From assembly GCA_023248535.1 (NCBI GenBank), contig JAHFEJ010000014.1, forward strand, positions 1 to 47,534: DNA of 47,534 nucleotides, written 5' to 3'. The notes beneath the pieces were generated by a model. The model did not search any database. It was not told the DNA's origin and saw only the letters and a list, made by a program, of their open reading frames with translations. The stretch comes from Nitrospinales bacterium (GTDB lineage: Bacteria > Nitrospinota_A > UBA7883 > JACRGQ01). Shown piece by piece: positions 19,066 to 27,017 of this stretch. Made by a program: the position numbers and the translations under genes. Each line of letters starts with the position of its first letter. Within the stretch, counting starts at the first letter, position 1.

Positions 19066-20376
19066 ATGAAGGATTGCAGGGGAGCGGTCTTCGGGTTTCT
19101 GATTTTGTTCGTTTTCCCTGCAATAAGCTTGGCGGAGGATGCCCCCGTGGCGGACGGGGTGGAACCGGGGCACCAGATCGAACGGCGGCGGAACCAGTTC
19201 AGCCGCGATTTTGCCTACTTCGTTTATCCATTGGCCGGACAAATCCCCGGACTTGGGTCGGCGAGCGGCGCGGGGGCGACGCTTGCCAATATCGGAGGGA
19301 CCCAAACCGATTTTACCGGGTTCTACGTCAACGGCGATTTCACCGCCGCGGGGGCTACGTTTCTCGATATCCATCTTATCGACCGCTTACTGATATTCAA
19401 CACCGGATATTACACCTACAAGGTTGCGCCGAAGGTTTTCAGGCGCGGCATCGACTCGGACAAAGGCGATTATTTCCTTCCGTTCTTCGACGGCACCGCG
19501 GCGGTGGGGCAACTGGCGCTTACGTTTGACGAGCGCCGCTACGAAGTGTATGCCCGCTGGGTCAACGACGGCGGAACGGTGGACCGGGTGCTCGACCGGT
19601 TCGGCAACGAATTCGCCGCCGTCGACAAACGCTATCAGACGGAGAACCTCCTGAACCTCGGCTTTACCGTCGACATCACCGATGACGTGCAGGATCCGCG
19701 CGAAGGGTGGCGGGCGGAGGGGGTGCGGCGGACCTCGATGGAACAGCGTTTCATGACCAGCCGGTTCGACATCTACGACCTTAACCTCACCGGCTACGTG
19801 CCGGTGGGGCAATCCAGCACGTGGGCATTCAACGCATTCTACTCGTCGGCGGAGCTGCAGGCCGCCGCCAGCACGGATTATGCCACACTGCAAAACGCGA
19901 TGGGCCTTCAATGCGGAGCCATAACCAACCCGGCGGCGCTGGCGCAGTGCCAGGCCACGGAGGCGCAGTTCGTCAACGACCGGATCGCGTACAACCAATA
20001 CGGCATCGCCACCCCGCTGGGGGGCACGCAGCGGCTGCGCAGCTACCCCAACGGCCGCTTCTACGGCGGGAAATCCGCTTCCTACGGAACCGAATTCCGC
20101 TGGAACCTCACCGATGAGCGGACGCTGATGGACTGGTGGATATTGCGCGGGTTGAGAACCAACCTGCAGGTGGCCTTTTTCGGCGAGATCGGAAGCGTGG
20201 CCGATACCTGGAACGATCTTCACCGGCGGTTCCGCTATACGTACGGCAGCGGGTTCCGCGCGCTTTTCTCAGGTGTGACCGTCCGGCTCGATTTCGGGTT
20301 CGGCGACGAGGGGGCGGAAATGCAGCTGTTCCTCGACTACCCCTGGTCGGTGTTTTCCATCGACCGGCCGGGCTGA
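19066..20376 (+). CDS. Omp85/BamA-like surface-antigen barrel without recognisable POTRA domains
   Basis: Signal peptide; GGTQRLRSYPNGRFYGG (VRGY-like), GTEFRWNLTDE, LQVAFFGEIGSVADTW, terminal beta-rich sequence. Confidence 0.65.
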   Translation: MKDCRGAVFGFLILFVFPAISLAEDAPVADGVEPGHQIERRRNQFSRDFAYFVYPLAGQIPGLGSASGAGATLANIGGTQTDFTGFYVNGDFTAAGATFLDIHLIDRLLIFNTGYYTYKVAPKVFRRGIDSDKGDYFLPFFDGTAAVGQLALTFDERRYEVYARWVNDGGTVDRVLDRFGNEFAAVDKRYQTENLLNLGFTVDITDDVQDPREGWRAEGVRRTSMEQRFMTSRFDIYDLNLTGYVPVGQSSTWAFNAFYSSAELQAAASTDYATLQNAMGLQCGAITNPAALAQCQATEAQFVNDRIAYNQYGIATPLGGTQRLRSYPNGRFYGGKSASYGTEFRWNLTDERTLMDWWILRGLRTNLQVAFFGEIGSVADTWNDLHRRFRYTYGSGFRALFSGVTVRLDFGFGDEGAEMQLFLDYPWSVFSIDRPG

Positions 20377-20389
20377 GGCCCGGAACGGC

Positions 20390-20956
20390 TTACTGCTTGT
20401 CCGCGGCTTCGTTCAGCGGACGCCAGAGCATCGGCTCAATGGCCAATTCCATATAGAAACGGTTGTTCTTTTCGGTGGTGAACACCACGCGCAGCGATTC
20501 GGTTTCCGAGTGCCCCTTCGTTTCCATCGTCAGTTCCAGCGGCACGGTGATCGGCACCACGGCGGGAATGTTCGCCTTGGCGGCGATATCGTACTTCTGC
20601 TGTATCACGCTGCGCACTTTGCCGATGGCCTGGTTGGTCAGTTCCCCCACGTTGTTGCGCACTTCGTCGCTGGTATGCGAGGTGGGCAGGTCTTCCTCGC
20701 CCAATCCCATCCCCAAAAGCATGGAGCGGACCACTTCCAGCGCGGCCGCCCCCTCGAAGTTCAAAACCATAAGGCCGTTGTAGTCGCCGTAAAACGTGAC
20801 GAACGAACTGATGTCGCCGCTCAGCTTGATGCCCGGAATTTGCATGATGGTGTTGGAAATGTGGAATTTCTTCCCGGCTGTTTTTTGAAGAAGATCCTGG
20901 ATGATGGTTGCAAACAGCCGCGCGATGGCGGTCGAACTTGTTTTCTGAAGTCCCAT
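20390..20956 (-). CDS. CheX/CheC-like (DUF3334-type) protein
   Basis: GDISSFVTFYGDYNGLMVLNFEGAAALEVVRSMLLG...SDEVRNNVGELTNQAIGKVRSV. Confidence 0.6.
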   Translation of the reverse strand: MGLQKTSSTAIARLFATIIQDLLQKTAGKKFHISNTIMQIPGIKLSGDISSFVTFYGDYNGLMVLNFEGAAALEVVRSMLLGMGLGEEDLPTSHTSDEVRNNVGELTNQAIGKVRSVIQQKYDIAAKANIPAVVPITVPLELTMETKGHSETESLRVVFTTEKNNRFYMELAIEPMLWRPLNEAADKQ

Positions 20957-21043
20957 GTCTGATTCCCTTTCTTCCGGCAAACCGGCGTGTGTAATGAGCG
21001 GGTACTATACCATTGAAGCGGCCAAAAGGGCTATACTGCGCCG

Positions 21044-22036
21044 ATGCGTAAATTCCCGCGGACCGCCATAACAGGGCGGATATGGAGCGCCGGACTGTTG
21101 CTTGCGGCCATGATGTGCGCCCCCCCCTTCGCCTGGGCCGTCCCCTTTCCCGTGAAGAACCACTCGCCGGTATTCCTGGGCCTGCTCTATCCCTCCGCCG
21201 ATACCCCGCGCGTATTGTCCGATGGCGATGTTTCGGCGCGCGCGGACTTGCACTACTCAAGCATTTTTTTTCAGGATAACAATCCGGGATGGAAATATAT
21301 CTTTGACATGGAACTGGCCGAGGTGACGTTCGGCTTGCGGCGGGGATTTGGCCCTTTTGAAGGGGGGATGGAACTGCCATTATTTTATATGGGGGAAGGC
21401 TTTCTGGACCAGGCCATTTTGGACGGCCATCAGAGATTCGGCTTTATCGACTACAACGGCCAGCGGGAGGCCCCGCGCAACCGCTACCTTTATTCAGTCA
21501 TCCATAACGACAAAGTGTGGAACGCGGCTTTGCCCCACACGGTGGCGTTGGGGGATGTCACCGTATGGCTGAAGCGCGAGTTGCTTGCGGACCGGCATGG
21601 CGGGCTTGCCGCGAAGCTGCTGGTGCAGGCCCCCTCCGCCATTTCGGAATCGGGACTGGGGAATGGCGCGTGGGAATATGGCCTGATGCTCATTGGCCAA
21701 CAACGGCTTGAAGATGCCGAATTGACCGTCAACGCGGGTGTTATCAACCCCGGATTTATCGACCGCGGAGACCGGTTGGCCCTCAAGCCGATGTATCTGT
21801 GCGACCTCGCGGTTGAGCACTTTTTCATGAAACGGCTTTCGGCGTTGATGCAACTTTCGTATGTCACAAGCCCGTACGGGGAAGAGGCGGCGGATATGTT
21901 TCGCAAGCCGTGGCTGGCGATAACATTTGGGGGGCGTTATGTCACCGCTTCCGGCCGGGCCATCGACATATCTTTCACGGAAGACCTCTCCCAAACCGCC
22001 CCCGATTTCACCTTTAGCCTCGGCTTTCATTTTTAG
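21044..22036 (+). CDS. DUF3187-like outer-membrane/periplasmic protein
   Basis: Signal peptide; PFPVKNHSPVFLGLLYPSADTPRVLSDGDVSARADLHYSSIF; beta-rich C-terminus ending in F. Confidence 0.65.
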   Translation: MRKFPRTAITGRIWSAGLLLAAMMCAPPFAWAVPFPVKNHSPVFLGLLYPSADTPRVLSDGDVSARADLHYSSIFFQDNNPGWKYIFDMELAEVTFGLRRGFGPFEGGMELPLFYMGEGFLDQAILDGHQRFGFIDYNGQREAPRNRYLYSVIHNDKVWNAALPHTVALGDVTVWLKRELLADRHGGLAAKLLVQAPSAISESGLGNGAWEYGLMLIGQQRLEDAELTVNAGVINPGFIDRGDRLALKPMYLCDLAVEHFFMKRLSALMQLSYVTSPYGEEAADMFRKPWLAITFGGRYVTASGRAIDISFTEDLSQTAPDFTFSLGFHF

Positions 22037-22115
22037 CCGTTCCCGCGGTCCCTCCCCCCCGCCGGGTTGTGGTATAGTCGAAACTCCAATAAAAAAACGC
22101 GTTCAAGGAGAAGTC

Positions 22116-22898
22116 ATGGACATGAAAAAAATGGTGATCGTGCCGCTGGCCGTGGCGCTGATCTGTTGCGGCGGCGCGGCGCATGCCGCCAAAGACGCCA
22201 AAGACATTACCACGCAGGTCATCGAAGAACTGCACAAGATCAATCCGGCGGCTCCGGTGGACGCGGTATCCAAAACCGACCTGGACGGGATCTACGAAGT
22301 GGTGATGAACAGCCAGATCTTTTATTTCCACCTCAAGACCAAAACGCTGATCTTCGGCGAGATGATCCGCGACAAAAAGTCGCTGACGGCGGAACGGAAA
22401 GCCCAGATACAGGCGTTGCTGACACAGGCGCTGCCGCTGGACAAGGCGCTGAAGATCGGCAACGGCCCCAATGCCGTTGTGGCCTTTAACGATCCGGACT
22501 GCCCCTTTTGCCGCAAAGCGGACGCATGGCTGAAAAACCGCCAGGACATAACACTCTACGTCTTCCTGTATCCGCTGCCGATGCACCCTGATGCCGCCAA
22601 AAAGTCGCGCAACATCCTCTGCGCGCAAAACCCCGCCGAGACCTACCGTGAAACGTTGGCCGGCAAGTGGGACAAAGCCTTTACCCTCCCCGCCGGATGC
22701 GAGGAAAAGGTGAACGCGGTGCTGGATGAACATATGAAGTGGGGACAAAAGCTGGGAGTGACCGGCACACCGGCATTTTGGATAAACGGTATCGGAGTGG
22801 CCGGAGCCGACATGCCGCGGATCGAAGAGATACTGAAACAGGGCGCGGCCGGGAAGGCCGCGGACGGAAACGCGCCGAAGGATAATCCGAAAAAGTAA
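22116..22898 (+). CDS. DsbC/DsbG-like thiol:disulfide interchange protein
   Basis: Signal peptide; VAFNDPDCPFCRKADAWL (CPFC active site); GVTGTPAFWINGIGVAGADMPRIEEIL. Confidence 0.88.
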   Translation: MDMKKMVIVPLAVALICCGGAAHAAKDAKDITTQVIEELHKINPAAPVDAVSKTDLDGIYEVVMNSQIFYFHLKTKTLIFGEMIRDKKSLTAERKAQIQALLTQALPLDKALKIGNGPNAVVAFNDPDCPFCRKADAWLKNRQDITLYVFLYPLPMHPDAAKKSRNILCAQNPAETYRETLAGKWDKAFTLPAGCEEKVNAVLDEHMKWGQKLGVTGTPAFWINGIGVAGADMPRIEEILKQGAAGKAADGNAPKDNPKK

Positions 22899-22977
22899 CC
22901 GCCACGGTCCGACAAAGCAGATCATGCCGGGCCGGCTTATGCCCTATGCGGGATACTCCGCCGGGTGGGTAGAAGGA

Positions 22978-23511
22978 ATGGAAATGACGCAACACGGATT
23001 CGCGGCATACCTGAAGAAATTCAGGGGACAGGGGGCGGAGGCCCCGCCGCGCGTAAAAAACCGCTACATTTTTTGGGCCTGGTTGGGGGCTTTTTGCGGC
23101 ATCTTCGCGGTTGCCTTCATTACCTACCGGGCCGGGGTGCCGATGATGATCGGCTCGTTCGGCGCGTCCGCCGTCCTGATCTACGCGGCCATTGAAGGCC
23201 CTCTCTCCCAACCGCGCAACCTCATCGGCGGCCACGTCATCAGCGCCATCATCGCGGTGATCATCTGCAAGACGTTGGGCAATACCGAGTTTTCCATCGC
23301 GCTGGCGGTCTCGCTGGCCATCGCGGCCATGCTCTCGACCCGCACCCTTCATCCGCCGGGGGGGGCGACCGCCCTCATCGGCGTCAGCACAAAAGCGGAC
23401 TGGACGTTTGTGCTTTACCCCGTGCTGGGGGGCGCGCTCGTCCTCCTGACAGTGGCGCTGGTGGTGAACAATCTCGCATCCGACCGTCACTATCCTAAAA
23501 ACTGGATATAA
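22978..23511 (+). CDS. HPP family membrane protein
   Basis: MMIGSFGASAVLIYAAIEGPLSQPRNLIGGHVISAIIAV...RTLHPPGGATALIGV; start uncertain (ORF extends to 22924). Confidence 0.88.
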   Translation: MEMTQHGFAAYLKKFRGQGAEAPPRVKNRYIFWAWLGAFCGIFAVAFITYRAGVPMMIGSFGASAVLIYAAIEGPLSQPRNLIGGHVISAIIAVIICKTLGNTEFSIALAVSLAIAAMLSTRTLHPPGGATALIGVSTKADWTFVLYPVLGGALVLLTVALVVNNLASDRHYPKNWI

Positions 23512-23521
23512 TGGAGACGTT

Positions 23522-24004
23522 ATGAAGACCTCATATAAAAATGTCCTCGTCGCCGTGCCGCCTCCCGCCCACGAGTGGTATGCGCTTTCCACCGATGCGT
23601 TGCGCAAGATCGCCTCCACCCTTTCGCTGGTGCCGGACGTCCACCTCACCTTCATGTCGGTCTATTCCGCCATGGAGACCGTTGGCGATGGCGAGGTGAA
23701 CCTCCTTCCCCCCGAGGTGCTGCGGGAGCTCAATGAAACGCGCGAACGGCAGCTCAAAGAGGGGGTCGCCTCATACGTGAAATGGTTTACCGATAATGGC
23801 GTTTCATGTGAGGTGATGATCGAGGAGGGGGATGACCCCGCGGACACGGTGGTGACGGTGGCAAAAAGACTCAATACCGACCTCATCCTGGTCGGCTACC
23901 ATCACAATGAAGGGTTGTTTGACCTGTTTCTTCCGGATGTGGCCAGGCGCGTGGCGAAACACGCCCCGTGCGATGTGCTGCTCATCTCCCCGTCTCACAA
24001 ATAA
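23522..24004 (+). CDS. universal stress protein (UspA family)
   Basis: KNVLVAVPPPA...DDPADTVVTVAKRLNTDLILVGYHHNEG...VARRVAKHAPCDVLLIS. Confidence 0.82.
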   Translation: MKTSYKNVLVAVPPPAHEWYALSTDALRKIASTLSLVPDVHLTFMSVYSAMETVGDGEVNLLPPEVLRELNETRERQLKEGVASYVKWFTDNGVSCEVMIEEGDDPADTVVTVAKRLNTDLILVGYHHNEGLFDLFLPDVARRVAKHAPCDVLLISPSHK

Positions 24005-24030
24005 TGTCGATCGCATAAGGAGAAGTGTCA

Positions 24031-24324
24031 ATGAACCGTTCCATCATGACCTTTGTGCTGCTGCTCGTTTTTGGCTTTGCCGCCGCCGCATATGCCGCGG
24101 ATGTTTCGGAAGGGAAAGCGTTGTTCCAGGGGGAGAAATACAAGTGCTACACCTGCCACGGGAAAGATGGGGCGGGGGGTACCAGCGCACCGGGTTTCAA
24201 AGGTGCGAGCAAAAAGTACTCGCAGAGCGAGATGATGAAAAGGGCGGCGCACAATTGCCCCCCCACCGGCGCATGCAACCCGAAGGAGCTGGAGGCCATC
24301 GTCTCGTATTTGCGGACGATATAG
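24031..24324 (+). CDS. small secreted c-type cytochrome
   Basis: Signal peptide; KCYTCHGKDGAGG (CxxCH); M residue in YSQSEMMKRAAH; AIVSYLRT end. Confidence 0.85.
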   Translation: MNRSIMTFVLLLVFGFAAAAYAADVSEGKALFQGEKYKCYTCHGKDGAGGTSAPGFKGASKKYSQSEMMKRAAHNCPPTGACNPKELEAIVSYLRTI

Positions 24325-24482
24325 GTTTTTGGGGAGCGGCTGACCGGGGGTGGGCAGCGCCCGGCAGAATCGGCATTCGGGCCGCCGCCCGGCTGGATGA
24401 ACAACCGGAAACTTGCATTGCGCCTCGTCTCTTTCTTGCAATTAGCCAAAAGTTGGCTATACTTATCTCTTCTTTTTTGGAT

Positions 24483-24559
24483 GGTGAGTGTAGCTCAGCT
24501 GGTAGAGCAATGGGTTGTGGCTCCATTGGTCGCGGGTTCAATCCCCGTCACTCACCCCA
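24483..24559 (+). tRNA. tRNA-His (anticodon GTG), with G-1 and encoded CCA
   Basis: GTGAGTG/CACTCAC acceptor stem, TAGCTCAGCTGGTAGAGCA D arm, anticodon loop TTGTGGC, T arm GCGGGTTCAATCCCCGT, C73 opposite G-1. Confidence 0.95.
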
Positions 24560-24560
24560 C

Positions 24561-24697
24561 ATAATCCAGCATACCCCCGCAAGGGATTGAAACGAGCTTC
24601 CGGCGCGACCGGCAAGGGAGCGCAAACAGGCATGGATGCCTGTTCAGGAAGCGAGGCGGCCCGCAAAGCGCGAGCGTGACGCGAGCGCGCATGTGGG
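24561..24697 (+). other. 137-bp strongly foldable segment between the two copies of the tRNA-His 3' end
   Basis: gcttcc(24596)/ggaagc(24647) outer stem, aacaggcat-gg-atgcctgtt hairpin (24625-24644), gcccgca(24659)/tgtgggc(24692) stem enclosing gcgcg/cgcgc. Confidence 0.7.
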
Positions 24698-24719
24698 CAA
24701 TCCCCGTCACTCACCCCAC
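24698..24719 (+). repeat. duplicated tRNA-His 3' end (22 bp)
   Basis: caatccccgtcactcaccccac identical to 24539-24560. Confidence 0.95.
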
Positions 24720-24863
24720 TTTTTCCCTTTAAGGGCATAACCTGATCCGGCTTTTAAATTCCTTGCCATCTTTATTTTTTCACAACCAAAAAAAGTTAGA
24801 TATACTCCAAAAGTGTGTCAATATTGCCGAAACAGAACGTTGCGTTTTTAAATTTTGGAAAAA

Positions 24864-26795
24864 ATGACGATGCATAACCGGAAACAAAAAAGGGTTTCGA
24901 CGGAGGGACTGGGCCTGGCCGGGGAACTTTTCCTTCATCCTGATCCAAAGCCGGTCAAAACGGAGCTGATAGATATTTCGGAGGGGGGCGCCGGGATACG
25001 AATTGCCGGGCCGGCAAGCGAAGAGCAGAAACGGATGCTCGATTTGCTGGTTCGCAACGCCCAATCGGGAAAACGCACCCCCGTCGCGTTTTCATTTAAC
25101 AACGCCAAAATCCCCATCGTCATCATGAACAACTGGGATGACGACTGTTACGGTTTCACCATCAGCGAAAGCAGCCACCAGCAGCTTGCGTCGCTGGCGG
25201 AGCGGGGGCGCAGTTTCTTTCAAAGCCTGGTTCAAGCCGCGTTAAGCAAAGGGGCCGGAGAGGCCGGTATCAAGGAATACCCGATCCTCTCGATGGAATT
25301 TTTGCCGCCGGACATCAGGACTTTTGTTGAAAGCCGGGAATTCTTCGCGTTATTCATGCCTGTACTTGCGACATCGCTTGTTGAAAATATTCCTGGCATC
25401 AAGAGAATCGTCACATCCCCTCAGGATACGCATCTTTTGCAAGGGACCCTATTCCGCTTCCTCAAGGCGCAGGGAAAGGACATCCAGCTCATCATGGGAG
25501 CCGCGCTTCACTTTATGCGTCTGCGCGAGGGGGAGACCCCCTTGGAGAAGCTGGTTGCGCCGGCCACCAAACACCTCATTGATGAAGACCGCCTGGTCGG
25601 CTTCGAAGAGCAGGCGCGCCTGCGCGATCTTTTTCTGGAGGAACTGGCCATCCACCAACGCAACGCCAAGGCCAAAAGCGCCGCCGAATCAAAGCCAGGC
25701 GGGGAGGGAAAACCGGCCGCCAAGACGGGGCCGCAGGAAAACGGCGCAGTCACCCCGTTAAAAGCGGTTCCGGAAAACCACCCGCTGGCGAACGTCATAA
25801 AAACCCGCTTTGACGCCTTCAGCCGGAAAATATTTTTCATCCAGAAGCTGGCTCCGGCCATCACCGACCATTACTTCAACAAGTACCTCCCCCGCGATCA
25901 TGAGATGATCGAGATCGCGAAAGAAGATCCCCGCTTGGCCAAGACCATGCTTCCCCGCTGGGTGCAAAACGAAATGCAGGAAATTTCCGGCAGCAAAGAC
26001 CACCAATTGCAGGGGATGATCGAGGAGCAATTCCGCCTGGCGATGTTCGAATACATGATCGGCCGCCGCGCGCAGAATATCAGCCACGAGGAAATCCACG
26101 ACCTGTTCGAAGGAAAGATACCTCCCCAATTCGGCGGGGTGCGGGACAAATTCCTCAACTCGGTGTGTGTCCTTATCCAGCCCGGCATAATGCAACGGTT
26201 CGGCGATTTCATGGCGGACATCGAAAGCGAACGGTCCAAGAAGCTGGCCGAAAAGGAAAACGAGATCCGTATCTCCAAACTATACCCCGCCGACCTTACC
26301 AAGGAATTCCTCTGGCCTAAGGTGGTGGAAATGGGGGAGATATTCCCGTTACAGCGCGAGTTCGCCAAAGCCTGGGTGGCCAGCGAAAAGCGGCTCATCA
26401 GCATCAACGACCTGGGGAGCGTGGTGGTGGTGCCGTTTGAAACGTTTGTTGAATTCTCGAAACTGGTCGACCGGTATGGGATTGAGGGAGTAAAAGCCTC
26501 GGACTTTTTCGTTAAGGTGGATCTGGGGGAATTATACCGCCGCACCATTAAAATGCGTGACGGCACGGAAGCGAAGGACGTGTTCGGCCTCTATCTGGAC
26601 ACCCTGCTCCCCTTGGTGGCGCGCGAGGGCTGCATAAGTAAAGTGGTTAACAGTCAGACCAACAGTGTTTATTACGTCCTAAATAAATCGAAATCATACC
26701 TGACCAAAGCGTTCGGCAAAGGCGCCGATGAAGCCATAAAACTGATAGACAGCGGCATGCTGACCATAGAACAGGAATCGAAAGATTTCATATAA
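24864..26795 (+). CDS. large hypothetical protein with N-terminal PilZ-like motif
   Basis: RKQKR followed by ELIDISEGGAGIRI (RxxxR...[D/N]xSxxG); remainder unrecognised. Confidence 0.55.
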   Translation: MTMHNRKQKRVSTEGLGLAGELFLHPDPKPVKTELIDISEGGAGIRIAGPASEEQKRMLDLLVRNAQSGKRTPVAFSFNNAKIPIVIMNNWDDDCYGFTISESSHQQLASLAERGRSFFQSLVQAALSKGAGEAGIKEYPILSMEFLPPDIRTFVESREFFALFMPVLATSLVENIPGIKRIVTSPQDTHLLQGTLFRFLKAQGKDIQLIMGAALHFMRLREGETPLEKLVAPATKHLIDEDRLVGFEEQARLRDLFLEELAIHQRNAKAKSAAESKPGGEGKPAAKTGPQENGAVTPLKAVPENHPLANVIKTRFDAFSRKIFFIQKLAPAITDHYFNKYLPRDHEMIEIAKEDPRLAKTMLPRWVQNEMQEISGSKDHQLQGMIEEQFRLAMFEYMIGRRAQNISHEEIHDLFEGKIPPQFGGVRDKFLNSVCVLIQPGIMQRFGDFMADIESERSKKLAEKENEIRISKLYPADLTKEFLWPKVVEMGEIFPLQREFAKAWVASEKRLISINDLGSVVVVPFETFVEFSKLVDRYGIEGVKASDFFVKVDLGELYRRTIKMRDGTEAKDVFGLYLDTLLPLVAREGCISKVVNSQTNSVYYVLNKSKSYLTKAFGKGADEAIKLIDSGMLTIEQESKDFI

Positions 26796-27017
26796 CCCGC
26801 CTGGTTCTTCCCGCCCAAAATCCCATCGGCAAGGGATGCCGGTTTTGGTTCCGTCGCCAAACCCACACCTCCGCACGGTTCCCCAAAACCATTTCTATTT
26901 TCCCGCGGTTGCGCCCGTGGCGGGCGGTTCCGGAAAATATCCCGGCGTCATCCGGGCGGTGTCGGCCCCAATTTGATATAATGATTGACAAGCGCACACG
27001 GACGTAGGACATTTATT

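Noticed and set aside
24583-24593. gggattgaaac resembling the 3' end of many CRISPR repeats
   Set aside because: Single copy, no repeat-spacer periodicity and no cas genes in the window.
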